Shown: positions 27,206 through 36,397, counted from the stretch's first letter. The stretch is DNA of 64,000 bases from Sphingomonas abietis (GCF_027625475.1 NZ_CP115174.1:4062501-4126500), one strand, 5' to 3'. Program-made: numbers and translations. The notes: a model not told the origin generated them from the sequence alone.

Positions 27206-28081
27206 ATGCCGTTGCCGCAGATCGACCCTTCCCATTATATCCACTTCACCGATCTGCATCTCCATCCCGAGATCTTCTCGATCGGGTTCTTCGCGCTGCG
27301 CTGGTATTCGCTCGCCTACATCACCGGGATCATCGCCGGCTGGTGGTATGTGCTGAAGCTGATCGATCGGCCGGGCGCGCCGATGGCGCGGCGCCATGTC
27401 GACGATTTCGTGTTCTGGGCGACGCTGGCGGTGATCCTCGGCGGCCGCGTCGGCTATATCCTGTTCTACAATTTCGCCGAATATGCCGCGCATCCGGCCG
27501 ATATCTTCAAGCTGTGGGAGGGCGGCATGTCGTTCCACGGCGCGATGCTGGCGGTGGCACTGGCGATCACCGCCTTCTGCCGCAAGAACGGCCTCAGCAT
27601 CCTGCGCTTCGGCGACTATATCGCGGTGGTGGCGCCGATCGGGCTGTTCTTCGGTCGCCTCGCCAATTTCGTGAATGGCGAGCTGTGGGGCAAGGTGACG
27701 ACGGTGCCATGGGCGATCGTCTTCCCCGGCCCGGAAGCCGGCCCGCTGCCCCGCCATCCGAGCCAGCTCTACGAGGCCGGGCTGGAGGGCATCGTGCTGT
27801 TCGCGATCCTCAACCTGATGTTCTGGCGATCGAAGACCGCGCGCTACCGCCCGGGCCTGCTCGCCGGCACCTTCCTGACCGGCTATGGCGCCTTCCGCTT
27901 CTTCGTGGAGTTCTTCCGCGAACCCGACCAGCAGTTCGCCGGCACCTTTTTCGCCACCACCCTGCACATGGGCCAGCTGCTCGATCTGCCGATGCTGATC
28001 TTCGGCCTCTACCTGATCGCCACCGCCAAGGGACGGCGCGTGCGCGTCGAGCCGGTCGCCGGGAATGACAGCGTCGCCTGA
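27206..28081 (+). CDS. lgt: Prolipoprotein diacylglyceryl transferase
   Basis: A 291-residue inner-membrane enzyme with about seven transmembrane helices that adds diacylglycerol to lipobox cysteines, needed for the several lipoproteins seen here. Signatures are [23 protein letters not shown], the [15 protein letters not shown] block and [12 protein letters not shown] 27206 ([14 protein letters not shown]) fits the family start. It overlaps midA by 17 bases, opening the lgt-midA-GNAT-pgeF run. Confidence 0.96.
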   Translation: MPLPQIDPSHYIHFTDLHLHPEIFSIGFFALRWYSLAYITGIIAGWWYVLKLIDRPGAPMARRHVDDFVFWATLAVILGGRVGYILFYNFAEYAAHPADIFKLWEGGMSFHGAMLAVALAITAFCRKNGLSILRFGDYIAVVAPIGLFFGRLANFVNGELWGKVTTVPWAIVFPGPEAGPLPRHPSQLYEAGLEGIVLFAILNLMFWRSKTARYRPGLLAGTFLTGYGAFRFFVEFFREPDQQFAGTFFATTLHMGQLLDLPMLIFGLYLIATAKGRRVRVEPVAGNDSVA

Positions 28082-29150
28082 CCATCCGGCCACCACGCTG
28101 GAGGCGCGGCTGCTCCGCCTGATCGCGGGCGGCGGCCCGATCCCGCTCGCCCAATATATGGCGCTCGCCAACGGCCATTATTACGCGCATCGCGATCCGC
28201 TGGGCGTCGAGGGCGACTTCACCACCGCGCCCGAGATCAGCCAGATGTTCGGCGAGCTGATCGGTCTGTGGGCGGCCGACCTGTGGGCACGCGCCGGCTC
28301 TCCCGATGCCGCCTGGGTCGAGCTCGGGCCGGGGCGCGGCACGCTGTCCGCCGATGCGCGGCGCGCCATGGCCCGCGCCGGCTTCGCGCCGCCGCTCCAT
28401 CTGGTCGAGACCAGCCCGCTGCTGCGCGACAAGCAGGCGCAGGCGGTGCCGGGTGCGATCCATCACGACAGTATCGATACCTTGCCCACCGATCGCCCAC
28501 TGATCGTCGTCGCCAACGAATTCTTCGATGCGCTGCCGATCCGCCAATTGGTGCTGACCGCCGATGGCTGGCGCGAGCGGATGGTGGACGTCGATGGCGA
28601 CGGCGATGGCGGGCGCCTCGTCCCCGCCGTCGGCGAACAGCGCTTCGATGGCGTCGTGCCCGCCGACATCGGCGGGGCCGCAGGCGACGTGATCGAGACC
28701 GCGCCCGCCGCGACCGCGATCCTGCGCGATCTCGCCGCGCGGATCGTTGCGCAGGGCGGCGCGCTGCTGGCGATCGACTATGGCTATGAGGGGCCGGCCA
28801 CCGGCGACACCTTGCAGGCGATCCGCCGCCACCGCTTCGCCGATCCGTTCGCGGCGCCGGGCGAGCAGGATCTGACCGCCCATGTCGATTTCGCCGCACT
28901 GGCCGAGGCGGCACGGGCGGAGGGTGCCGCCGTCCACCCGATCGCGACGCAAGGCGCGCTGCTGGAGGCGCTCGGCATCGGCGCGCGCGCGACCACCCTC
29001 GCCCGCGCCGCACCGGATCGGCAGGCCGATATCGAGGCGGCGTGGCGCCGGCTGTGCGCGCCCGACGCGATGGGGACATTGTTCAAGGCGCTGGCCCTGA
29101 CCGCGCCGGATTGGCCGGCACCGGCCGGCTTCGGGGGAGGACAGCCATGA
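28065..29150 (+). CDS. SAM-dependent methyltransferase of the MidA/NDUFAF7 family
   Basis: A 361-residue class I methyltransferase. The eukaryotic relative methylates an arginine of a complex I subunit during assembly. Features include [17 protein letters not shown], the SAM-binding loop [30 protein letters not shown] and a C-terminal [15 protein letters not shown] block. It starts inside lgt and its stop overlaps the acetyltransferase start (ATGA at 29147). Together with the Mth938/NDUFAF3-like protein at 16150 the window holds two complex-I-assembly-type homologues. Confidence 0.88.
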   Translation: MTASPDHPATTLEARLLRLIAGGGPIPLAQYMALANGHYYAHRDPLGVEGDFTTAPEISQMFGELIGLWAADLWARAGSPDAAWVELGPGRGTLSADARRAMARAGFAPPLHLVETSPLLRDKQAQAVPGAIHHDSIDTLPTDRPLIVVANEFFDALPIRQLVLTADGWRERMVDVDGDGDGGRLVPAVGEQRFDGVVPADIGGAAGDVIETAPAATAILRDLAARIVAQGGALLAIDYGYEGPATGDTLQAIRRHRFADPFAAPGEQDLTAHVDFAALAEAARAEGAAVHPIATQGALLEALGIGARATTLARAAPDRQADIEAAWRRLCAPDAMGTLFKALALTAPDWPAPAGFGGGQP

Positions 29151-29659
29151 TCGAGTATCGCGACGCCCGGCCGGAGGATGCCCCTGCGCTCACCCGCATG
29201 GCGGCCGACAGCTTCGTCGAGACCTTCGGCCATCTCTATCGCCCGCAGGATCTCGACAGCTTCCTGCGCGATGCGTTCGGGCCGGCGGGCCTGCCCGCGC
29301 AGATCGGCGACCCGGCCTATCGCATTCGCGTCGCCACCGACGACGGCATCATCGCCGGCTTCGCCAAGATGGGCCCATGCGGCCTGCCGAGCCCGCCGGT
29401 GCCCGACGATGCCGCCGAACTCAAGCAGCTCTACGTGCTCAAGCCGTGGCAGGGCGCCGGCATTGCCCAGGCGCTGATGGCCTGGGCGATCGAGTGCGCG
29501 CGGGCGGGCGGCGCCGCGCATCTCGTGCTCAGCGTCTATGCCGACAATCACCGCGCGCAGCGTTTCTATGCGCGCTATGGCCTGGCCGAGATCGGCGCCC
29601 ATCCGTTCATGGTCGGCGCGCAGATGGACGACGACCGCATCTGGAGCGTGGCGCTGTGA
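29147..29659 (+). CDS. GNAT family N-acetyltransferase
   Basis: A 170-residue GNAT protein starting [22 protein letters not shown]. The acetyl-CoA loop is LKPWQGAGIAQALMAWAIE, and the last motif is SVYADNHRAQRFYARYGLAEIG, typical of the family. The acceptor is unknown. It lies between midA and pgeF with overlaps on both sides (ATGA at the start, GTGA at the end), so it is translated as part of that operon. Confidence 0.85.
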   Translation: MIEYRDARPEDAPALTRMAADSFVETFGHLYRPQDLDSFLRDAFGPAGLPAQIGDPAYRIRVATDDGIIAGFAKMGPCGLPSPPVPDDAAELKQLYVLKPWQGAGIAQALMAWAIECARAGGAAHLVLSVYADNHRAQRFYARYGLAEIGAHPFMVGAQMDDDRIWSVAL

Positions 29660-30435
29660 CCGTGGAACCCAACGACGTCGAGGTCATCCGCGCCGATGCG
29701 CTGGCCGGCATCCCCCACGGCTTCCTCGGCCGGCGCGGCGGCGTCTCGACCGGCATCTATGCCGGGCTGAACGTCGGGCTCGGATCGGACGACGACCGCG
29801 CCGCCCTGGCCGAGAACCGGCGGCGCGTGGTGGCGGCGGTGAAGCCGGGCACGACGCTCGCCACCGTCCATCAGGTCCACAGCGCGATCGCGGTGACGGC
29901 CGATGCCTTCGCCGACGAGGCCCGCCCCCATGCCGACGCGCTGGTCACCGATCGGCCGGACCTGCTGCTCGGCATCCTCACCGCCGACTGCGTGCCGATC
30001 CTGTTCGCCGACGCCCAGGCCGGCGTGGTCGGGGCCGCCCATGCCGGCTGGAAGGGCGCGCTCGGCGGCGTGGTCGCCGCGACGGTCGACGCGATGGAGG
30101 CCCTTGGTGCCGACCGCGTGCGCGTCGCCGCCGCGATCGGCCCGTGCATCGGCCGCGCCAGCTACGAGGTGGACGACGCCTTCCTCGCCCGCTTCTGCAC
30201 CGACGATCCGCACAACGAACGCTTCTTCCTCGCCGGCCGCCGCGCCGGCCATCACCAGTTCGACATCGAGGCCTATGTCGTCGCGCGCCTCGCCGCCGCC
30301 GGCATCCCGCGCATCGAGGCGCTCGGCCTCGACACCTATGCCAACGAGCACCGCTTCTTCAGCTACCGCCGCGCTACGCATCGCGGCGAGCCCGGCTATG
30401 GCCGCGAGATATCGGTGATCGGGCTGCCTGCCTAA
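29656..30435 (+). CDS. pgeF: Peptidoglycan editing factor PgeF (laccase-domain family)
   Basis: A 259-residue DUF152/YfiH protein, the polyphenol-oxidase-like family shown to remove misincorporated amino acids from peptidoglycan precursors. The metal site motifs are TVHQVHS, TADCVPILFAD and AAHAGWKGAL, and the C-terminal HRFFSYRRATHRGEPG is conserved. It begins with GTG at 29656, overlapping the preceding stop (GTGA). The hairpin at 30437 follows its stop directly. Confidence 0.92.
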   Translation: MTVEPNDVEVIRADALAGIPHGFLGRRGGVSTGIYAGLNVGLGSDDDRAALAENRRRVVAAVKPGTTLATVHQVHSAIAVTADAFADEARPHADALVTDRPDLLLGILTADCVPILFADAQAGVVGAAHAGWKGALGGVVAATVDAMEALGADRVRVAAAIGPCIGRASYEVDDAFLARFCTDDPHNERFFLAGRRAGHHQFDIEAYVVARLAAAGIPRIEALGLDTYANEHRFFSYRRATHRGEPGYGREISVIGLPA

Positions 30436-30436
30436 A

Positions 30437-30462
30437 TCCTCCCCAAGCTCGCTTGGGGAGGA
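30437..30462. terminator. Bidirectional hairpin between pgeF and the VOC gene
   Basis: A perfect 12-bp inverted repeat, TCCTCCCCAAGC and GCTTGGGGAGGA, separated by two bases, lies exactly in the 33-base gap of two convergent genes. There is only a short TTT on the minus-strand side. The CCTCCCC/GGGGAGG core resembles the repeat at 9077-9198, so it may be a solo repeat used as terminator. Confidence 0.6.
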
Positions 30463-30468
30463 ACAAGC

Positions 30469-30849
30469 TCACTTCGTCACGAATTTTCCGGGCTCGGTCA
30501 GCGTCGCCGCGATCCAGCCATTGCCGTCGGGATCGGTGAACATCGTGAAGCGGCCCCAGGGCTGCGCCTCGACCGGCGACACGGTGATGCCGAGCCCTTC
30601 CAGCCGGGCATGTTCGGCATCGATATCGGAGACGTGCAGCATCAAGCCCTGCTGGCCGCCGGGCCTCAGCCCCTCGAACCACGTCACCAGCGCGATCGAG
30701 GCACCCCCGGTCTTCGGCTGGAGCTGCACCCATCGCATCTCCGGCCCCATCGGCTCGTCGTCCAGCAGGTCGAAGTCCATGATCTCGAGATAGAAGCGCT
30801 TCGCGGCGGACTGGTCCGCCACGGGGACGGATACGACGGCGATCGACAT
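30469..30849 (-). CDS. VOC (glyoxalase/bleomycin-resistance fold) family protein
   Basis: A 126-residue vicinal-oxygen-chelate protein with two beta-alpha-beta-beta-beta units. The N-terminal half begins VVSVPVADQSAAKRFYLEIMDFDLL and the C-terminal half ends FTMFTDPDGNGWIAA. Such proteins include glyoxalases, epimerases and resistance proteins; none can be chosen here. It is divergent from the cystathionine-synthase-family gene. Confidence 0.82.
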   Translation of the reverse strand: MSIAVVSVPVADQSAAKRFYLEIMDFDLLDDEPMGPEMRWVQLQPKTGGASIALVTWFEGLRPGGQQGLMLHVSDIDAEHARLEGLGITVSPVEAQPWGRFTMFTDPDGNGWIAATLTEPGKFVTK

Positions 30850-30917
30850 GGCAAGTCTCCCCCAATCGGCTAGACCGACAGCATAGCGTCGCATCGTGGC
30901 GACTCCGAGAGGATAAT

Positions 30918-32240
30918 ATGACCGACAACAGCATTCCCGAGACCGAGGCCGATCTGTCCGGCGTCACCCCCCGCCGCCGTCCCAAGGCGGACGTGCTGGA
31001 GGTCGGCGGCCGCCGCCTCAGCCCCTCGACGCTGATGATGGGCCACGCTTTCGATCCGGCCCTGTCCGAAGGATCGCTCAAACCCCCGATCTTCCTGACC
31101 TCCACCTTCGTGTTCGAGAATGCGGCGGCCGGCAAGCGCCACTTCGAGGGCGTCACCGGCAAGCGCCCCGGCGGCGCCGACGGCCTCGTCTATTCGCGCT
31201 TCAACGGCCCCAACCAGGAGATCCTCGAGGATCGGCTGGGCATCTGGGACGAGGCCGAGGACGCGCTGGTCTTCTCGTCGGGCATGTCGGCGATCGCGAC
31301 GCTGATGCTGGCGCTGGTCAAGCCCGGCGACGTCATCGTCCACTCGGCGCCGCTCTACGCCGCCACCGAGACGCTGATCGGCCGCATCCTCGGCAAGTTC
31401 GGCGTGACCTTCCTCGATTTTCCGGCCGGCGCCACCCAGGCCGAGATCGAGGCGGTCGTCGCGCGCGCCAAGGACCAGGGCCGCGTCTCGCTGATCTATC
31501 TGGAGAGCCCCGCCAACCCGACCAACGCGCTGGTCGACGTCGAGGCGGTGCGCAATGTGCGCGATCGCCTGCTCGGCGAGGACCGGCCGCCGATCGCGAT
31601 CGACAATACCTTCCTTGGCCCGCTGTGGCAGCAGCCGCTCCGCCAGGGCGCCGATCTGGTGGTCTACAGCCTCACCAAATATGCCGGCGGCCATTCGGAT
31701 CTCGTCGCCGGCGGCATCACCGGCAGCAAGGCGGCGATCCTGCCGATCCGGATGATGCGCAACACGATCGGCACGATCAGCGATCCCAACACCGCCTGGA
31801 TGCTGCTCCGCAGCCTCGAGACGCTGGAGCTGCGAATGAGCCGGGCGGGCGAGAATGCCGCCAAGGTCTGCGCCTTCTTCCGCGATCACCCCAAGGTGGA
31901 GAGCGTCGGCTATCTCGGCTTCCTGCAGGAAGGCACCCGCCAGGCCGACATCTACAACCGCCACTGCACCGGCGCGGGCTCGACCTTCTCGCTCTACCTC
32001 AAGGGCGGCGAGCGCGAGAGCTTCGCCTTCCTCGACGCGCTGAAGATCGCCAAGCTGGCGGTGAGCCTCGGCGGCACCGAGACGCTGGCTTCCTGCCCGG
32101 CGGCGATGACGCATCTGTCGGTGCCGGACGCACGCAAGCAGGAACTCGGCATCACCGACAATCTTGTCCGCATCTCGGTGGGCGTCGAAAATGCCGACGA
32201 CCTGATCGCCGATTTCGATCAGGCGCTGAAGGCAGTGTGA
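30918..32240 (+). CDS. Cys/Met metabolism PLP enzyme (cystathionine gamma-synthase family)
   Basis: A 440-residue fold-type I PLP enzyme. The Schiff-base lysine is about residue 254 in YSLTKYAGGHSDLVAGG. Other family blocks are YSRFNGPNQEILEDRL, VFSSGMSAIATLM, YLESPANPT and IDNTFLGPLWQQP. The sequence is longer than E. coli MetB or MetC and has an N-terminal extension of about 35 residues. It could act as a cystathionine synthase or lyase or a methionine gamma-lyase; the sequence alone does not decide. A strong hairpin follows at 32251. Confidence 0.85.
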   Translation: MTDNSIPETEADLSGVTPRRRPKADVLEVGGRRLSPSTLMMGHAFDPALSEGSLKPPIFLTSTFVFENAAAGKRHFEGVTGKRPGGADGLVYSRFNGPNQEILEDRLGIWDEAEDALVFSSGMSAIATLMLALVKPGDVIVHSAPLYAATETLIGRILGKFGVTFLDFPAGATQAEIEAVVARAKDQGRVSLIYLESPANPTNALVDVEAVRNVRDRLLGEDRPPIAIDNTFLGPLWQQPLRQGADLVVYSLTKYAGGHSDLVAGGITGSKAAILPIRMMRNTIGTISDPNTAWMLLRSLETLELRMSRAGENAAKVCAFFRDHPKVESVGYLGFLQEGTRQADIYNRHCTGAGSTFSLYLKGGERESFAFLDALKIAKLAVSLGGTETLASCPAAMTHLSVPDARKQELGITDNLVRISVGVENADDLIADFDQALKAV

Positions 32241-32250
32241 GCGAAGCGTG

Positions 32251-32280
32251 CGCCGCTCGTCCGTGGGGCGGGCGGCGTTT
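32251..32280 (+). terminator. Terminator of the PLP-enzyme gene
   Basis: A 12-bp stem (32251-32262 with 32266-32277, two G-T pairs) has a 3-base loop and is followed by TTT. It starts 10 bases after the stop codon and precedes the convergent AT-richer gene. Confidence 0.65.
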
Positions 32281-32328
32281 CGGCAAACCTCATCCCAACA
32301 CGCAATATATCAGCACGATATAGTCCTT

Positions 32329-33021
32329 CTATTTCGTAGATGACTGCCGATAGATTGCCTCCGACAATATGGCGGTTATCACAATTTTGCTGAATTCGAT
32401 ATTCTGGCCAATATTTACGCAACTTCCCAAAGCCGGCGATATTTTTGAATATCCTGCCATCTCATCTGCACTGGCGACCGAAGCAAGGACGATCGTGCGA
32501 CTATCGCCCGGGTCGGCACGCACGACGCAATCCGCAAAATCGTGCAGAGCGATGTAGGATTGCGACTTCGGCGAGTCTGGATCGCTGACGTCCGCCTTAT
32601 AGTCGATCGGCTTGCCGTAGAGCGGCGGCACAATTCGCAAAAAATCCCTTCGATAAAGCGCGTTGAACAGACCGCCGCGCATAAGCGACGGCTGCATTCG
32701 CAACTCGCCATATCGCAGGCAATCCGGCATAGCGAGATTGAGCAGCGCCTTATCGGCAGCCGGATCGGTTGCGGGCAATGCAAGGGCTTTCGTGACCGAA
32801 GAAGGCGATCGAGCGACCACACATTCAGAAAATTCCAGGATCGTTTCCCGGGCCTTGTCTGCGGGAGACATTCTATAGAGCGGAATCTCTGCCGGGGAGA
32901 CCTGAGATATTCTGCTTCCCAGTTCATATTCAGTTTTTGCCGACAGGAAAGACGTGGATATCGGCAATATCGCAGCAAGAAACATCGCTATAATGGATGC
33001 CATGCCTTTGAATGCCCGCAT
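32329..33021 (-). CDS. Secreted protein of unknown function with two C-x33/35-C repeats
   Basis: A 230-residue protein I do not recognise. It has a hydrophobic N-terminal export signal (FKGMASIIAMFLAAILPIS). Two copies of a module of about 60 residues follow: repeat A has Cys67 and Cys101, repeat B has Cys165 and Cys201. Each continues with C-x3-G and a helix ending in NALYR or EAIYR. The paired cysteines probably form disulfides in the periplasm. The same module occurs twice in the gene at 40355-41311. Base composition is far lower in GC than its neighbours (about 43% in 32341-32400), hinting at acquisition or relaxed constraint. The start at ATG 33021 was chosen for the signal; ATG 33003 (MASII) is also possible. 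Confidence 0.7.
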   Translation of the reverse strand: MRAFKGMASIIAMFLAAILPISTSFLSAKTEYELGSRISQVSPAEIPLYRMSPADKARETILEFSECVVARSPSSVTKALALPATDPAADKALLNLAMPDCLRYGELRMQPSLMRGGLFNALYRRDFLRIVPPLYGKPIDYKADVSDPDSPKSQSYIALHDFADCVVRADPGDSRTIVLASVASADEMAGYSKISPALGSCVNIGQNIEFSKIVITAILSEAIYRQSSTK

Positions 33022-33058
33022 CTTTCCGTCCCCCCAGAGCCTAAAAAAAATGAAACAT

Positions 33059-33080
33059 GAAGTTGACCATGGCAAACTTC
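33059..33080. promoter_or_regulatory. 22-base near-perfect palindrome upstream of the secreted-protein gene
   Basis: GAAGTT and AACTTC half-sites surround a CCATGG centre; only two positions per arm break the symmetry. It lies 38 bases before the start codon at 33021 in an AT-rich stretch, where an operator would be expected. No matching regulator was identified. Confidence 0.45.
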
Positions 33081-33158
33081 AATGATTAAAATCAAATCTC
33101 AACCAAACTCCAGCGGCCGTAGAATATGGACTGTACACAAGGTGCATAACGGCGCATA

Positions 33159-33713
33159 TTATTCTCCGAACACCCCATAAAGCCGCCGCCATGCCGCCAC
33201 TTCGGCGCGCAGATGCGCAGGCGGCGCGGCACCCGAGAGGACGAGGTTCGCGACTTCGTCTTCGGGGTGGACCAGCACCTTTTTCTCGCCGTCATGAATC
33301 CACACCGGCACCATCTGGTCGCACAGCCCGTCGATCAACTCCGCCGCCGCCGCGCCGCCGAAGACCGCCCGGCCCACCAGCGATCGGATGACGATCGCAA
33401 CGCCCTCGAACACATTCCGCGGCGCGCGCACGAAATCCAGCGACACCAGCAGGCCGGAGCGATCGGGCCGCGCGGCATCGGGCATCGCCGCCGCCCGGCG
33501 CCAGCCGCAGAACCACGCCCGGCAAATGTCCGGACGCACCGCATGGATCGTACAACCTTGCGCACCGAGATGGGTGCAGCGCGTATTTGCCGGCTTGCGG
33601 AGATCCGGCGTGTCGATCCGCAGCGTTTCACAGCAGACGGTGCAATCGCCGCAGTCCCGATCGGCGACCAGCGGCCCGAAAATCGTGGTTTCCAGATCCA
33701 TGGGCATGGGCAT
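33159..33713 (-). CDS. YkgJ-family cysteine-cluster protein
   Basis: A 184-residue protein whose N-terminal half carries the YkgJ/UPF0153 cluster. Cysteines occur in DCGDCTVCCETLRI, NTRCTHLGAQGCTIH and RPDICRAWFCGW, expected to bind zinc or an iron-sulfur centre. The function is not established. Three in-frame ATGs (MPMPMD) lie at the start; I use the first, 33713. It follows the HAD phosphatase gene by 8 bases, the last of a four-gene minus-strand operon. Confidence 0.82.
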   Translation of the reverse strand: MPMPMDLETTIFGPLVADRDCGDCTVCCETLRIDTPDLRKPANTRCTHLGAQGCTIHAVRPDICRAWFCGWRRAAAMPDAARPDRSGLLVSLDFVRAPRNVFEGVAIVIRSLVGRAVFGGAAAAELIDGLCDQMVPVWIHDGEKKVLVHPEDEVANLVLSGAAPPAHLRAEVAAWRRLYGVFGE

Positions 33714-33721
33714 CGCAGCCG

Positions 33722-34411
33722 CTAGCGGCCCCAGTGGCGGATCGGCCAGCCGCGCTTCACCGCCAAGGCCCGCATCTGCGGGCTGGGATTGGCCGCAAAT
33801 GCCTCGTCGGCCCACTCCATCACCGGCGCGTCCGAGACATGATCCGAATAGAAGCGCACATGGACGGCCGCGCGATCGATCCCCTGCGCCGCGAACCACG
33901 CCTCGATCATCCGGAGCTTGGCCGGGCCGTAGCAATTCTCGCCGTCGATCTTGGCGGTCACGCGCGCGTCGAGGCCGATGATCGAGTTGGTCGCGATCAC
34001 GTCGTCGAAGCGCAGTCTCTCGGCGATCGCCTCGACATAGAGGCGGTAGGAGGCGGTGGCGAGCACCAGCCGGCGGCCGGCGGCACGGTCCTCCTCGATC
34101 TGCTTCAGCGCCCCCGGCAGGGTGTTCAGCCGATACACCCGATCGGCGAAGCTGGCGGTCAGCGGGGCGAGATCGGCGCGGGCGATATGGCGGCCGAGCA
34201 GCAGGCTCTGGTTGATCTCCTTGAGCTTCGCGCGCGTGAACAGCTTGCAGGCATAGCCCAGCATCGCCAGCAGCGCGATCGGCAGCAACAGCAGCCGCCA
34301 CGGCGCCCGGGCCAGCGCCGCGTGGATCAGGAAGGGCGTGTAGGTGCCGGTGCGGGTGATCGTCCGGTCCATGTCGTAGATCGCCAATTCGGCCATGCGG
34401 CGATCGGTCAT
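33722..34411 (-). CDS. HAD-superfamily phosphatase (subfamily IB, SerB-like)
   Basis: A 229-residue HAD phosphatase. The nucleophile motif is YDMDRTIT, with Asp13 and Asp15. A hydrophobic cap segment follows (WRLLLLPIALLAMLGYA). Motif II/III regions are LATASYRLYVEAIAERL and YSDHVSDAPVMEWAD. Members dephosphorylate serine phosphate, sugar phosphates or lipid-linked phosphates. The gene overlaps the nucleotidyltransferase by ATGA (34408-34411), so the enzymes probably act in one pathway, for example removing a phosphate left after the phosphatidyltransferase step. Confidence 0.85.
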   Translation of the reverse strand: MTDRRMAELAIYDMDRTITRTGTYTPFLIHAALARAPWRLLLLPIALLAMLGYACKLFTRAKLKEINQSLLLGRHIARADLAPLTASFADRVYRLNTLPGALKQIEEDRAAGRRLVLATASYRLYVEAIAERLRFDDVIATNSIIGLDARVTAKIDGENCYGPAKLRMIEAWFAAQGIDRAAVHVRFYSDHVSDAPVMEWADEAFAANPSPQMRALAVKRGWPIRHWGR

Positions 34412-35175
34412 GCCCGGCCCTCCAGCACCGCTTCGGCGAGATCGAGATCGGCGAGCTTGTCGACATCGACCGCCGCCAGCGGATCGGACAGGCCGACCAT
34501 CCGCACATCGGCGCCGAGCTTCCGCCCGGCCCGCGCCACACCCTCCTGCAAGGTGATCGTGCGGGTGGCGGCGCGCAGCAGCAGGCCGACGCCGAATTTG
34601 GCGATCAGCTTCCAGCCTTTCTTGCGGTCCTGCTCCACCGACGCCCAGCTCTCGATCACCGGCAGCGCGGCGGGGCCGGCGAACCAGAAGAGATTGGCGC
34701 CGGTCCAGTCGCCCTTGCGGAAACGCAGCCAGGTGCGCCTGGTCTGCGGGAAGCGCCGCTCGACCACCGCCCGCTCGACCACGCCGACCGCGACGTCGGC
34801 CCCCGCCGCACCCGCCAGGAACTCGGCGATCGTCTCGGGGCGGAGCAGGGCGTGGTCGGCGGTGGTGACGAACAGCGGGAACGGGGCCTCGCCGCTCTCC
34901 AGCGCCGCCACGATCGAGCGGGCGATGCCGCTGCCCGATCGCAGGAAGCTGATGCGCGGGCTGGCCGGCAGCACCGCCGCGATCGGATCGACGTCCTGCG
35001 TCATCACCCGGATCCGGCCGATTGCGGGTGCGGCCAGCAGCGTCTCGACCACGCGCGCGACCATCGGCGTGCCCGATACCGGGATCAGCGCCTTCAGCGT
35101 CTCGCCGCGCGAGGCTGCCAGCGCATCGATGCCCGGCCTGCGCCCGGCGAGCAGCAGCGCGGTCAGACCAGCCAA
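34408..35175 (-). CDS. MobA-like nucleotidyltransferase
   Basis: A 255-residue NTP-transferase of the MobA/IspD-like superfamily. The nucleotide loop is LLLAGRRPG (about residues 7-15), Lys28 lies in ETLKALIPV, and the metal Asp is in FVTTADHALLRPE. No ATG precedes the conserved start; I chose TTG at 35175, which has AGGGAG eight bases upstream and overlaps the end of the phosphatidyltransferase gene by 13 bases. It probably activates a phosphorylated polyol or alcohol with CTP for that neighbour; this is inference from context. Confidence 0.78.
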   Translation of the reverse strand: MAGLTALLLAGRRPGIDALAASRGETLKALIPVSGTPMVARVVETLLAAPAIGRIRVMTQDVDPIAAVLPASPRISFLRSGSGIARSIVAALESGEAPFPLFVTTADHALLRPETIAEFLAGAAGADVAVGVVERAVVERRFPQTRRTWLRFRKGDWTGANLFWFAGPAALPVIESWASVEQDRKKGWKLIAKFGVGLLLRAATRTITLQEGVARAGRKLGADVRMVGLSDPLAAVDVDKLADLDLAEAVLEGRA

Positions 35176-36296
35176 GACATGATCTCCCTGCCCTGCGCGC
35201 GCGCCGCATAGGCCTGCACCAGCCGCACCAGATGGAACAGACAGGACAGCATAGTCCACCATGCCACCCACCACAGTCCCCAATCGGGCCGCAGCACGAT
35301 CAGGCTCGCCAACAGCAGGATATAATTGGGGTTGCGGCGCGCGGTGACGAGGCGGAAGCGGCTGTCGATCCGCTCCCACACATGGATGTGGATGCCGAAG
35401 CTGGTGATGAACGCGCCTTCAATGGTGCGCTGCATCGCATAACCGGCGACCAGCACCACCATGATCGCCCAGAATTCGCCCGTGTCGAAGGCGAGCCCCC
35501 AGGCAGGAACGGCGCAGCCCATGCCCCAGGCCCAGTACCAGAAGGGCGGGTGGACCAGATCGACGCCATGATCGAGGATATTGCCCCATTCGGACGAGGT
35601 GCCGGTGCAGCGCGCCAGCTTCCCGTCGACGGTATCGAGCACCATGAAGATCAGGCCGACCAGCAGGCCCGCCGCGAAATGCCCGCCCCAGAACAGGAAG
35701 AAGGCCCAGACGCACAAGGCGATGCCGACGATCGTCACCATGTTGGGGGTGATCCGCGCATAGGCGGCCCAGCGGGTGAGGCGGAAGGCGACGCCGCGCC
35801 ACAGATAGAGGGTGAGGATATCGGTCACCCCCTTGTAGCTGGCGTCATAGCTCGCTTTCTCGATGCCGCGCACGGCCGCCGGCACCAGCGGCACCAGATA
35901 GGCGTCCTCGCGCTTGCGGAGCGTCGCATTGTAGAGGCTGGCGTCGGTTTCGGCGTCCTGCACGTCGAAGCCGGCCGGCAGCGGCGCGCCCGTGCCGATC
36001 GCCGCGATCACCGCCCGCACCTGATCCGCATCCGTGCAATGGACCAGCACCGGCCGTCCCCGATATGTCACGGCCAATCCGCCATGATCGCGGACATGCG
36101 CGAGCCAGGCCGGATCCCAAGTGAAACCGAGATCGGCGACGATCACGTCCCCAGTCGCCGGAACCTGTTCGATCGGCCGCAGTTTGGCCTTGGTGGCGAG
36201 ACGGCGCGCGCGCTCTGCGGGGATCAACCCGAACACGCGCGTATCATTGTCGCCGGCGCCGAGGAACGCTACGCCCTGATGATCCTTTACTTCCAT
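35163..36296 (-). CDS. CDP-alcohol phosphatidyltransferase with extra N-terminal domain
   Basis: A 377-residue membrane enzyme. The CDP-alcohol phosphotransferase signature is complete: Asp221, Asp224, Gly225, Ala228, Arg229, Gly238, Asp242, Asp246. Several transmembrane helices follow TPNMVTIVGIAL. An N-terminal soluble region of about 130 residues precedes a linker (DASYKGVTDILTLYLWRGVAFRLTRW in part). This resembles the tail of a nucleotidyltransferase as found in the fused inositol-phosphate cytidylyltransferase/DIPP synthase enzymes. The acceptor is unknown. I chose ATG 36296 because AAAGGGG lies just upstream; ATG 36332 is an alternative. It heads a four-gene operon divergent from mla. 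Confidence 0.82.
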   Translation of the reverse strand: MEVKDHQGVAFLGAGDNDTRVFGLIPAERARRLATKAKLRPIEQVPATGDVIVADLGFTWDPAWLAHVRDHGGLAVTYRGRPVLVHCTDADQVRAVIAAIGTGAPLPAGFDVQDAETDASLYNATLRKREDAYLVPLVPAAVRGIEKASYDASYKGVTDILTLYLWRGVAFRLTRWAAYARITPNMVTIVGIALCVWAFFLFWGGHFAAGLLVGLIFMVLDTVDGKLARCTGTSSEWGNILDHGVDLVHPPFWYWAWGMGCAVPAWGLAFDTGEFWAIMVVLVAGYAMQRTIEGAFITSFGIHIHVWERIDSRFRLVTARRNPNYILLLASLIVLRPDWGLWWVAWWTMLSCLFHLVRLVQAYAARAQGREIMSWLV

Positions 36297-36397
36297 GGCG
36301 GCCCCTTTGGCAGGTTTCCCGCCTTTCCGCATCTCAACGAAGACATAATTTCTCCGCGCTTGCCGGGCGTAACGATCTGCCGCATCGTGGCCGCCAC

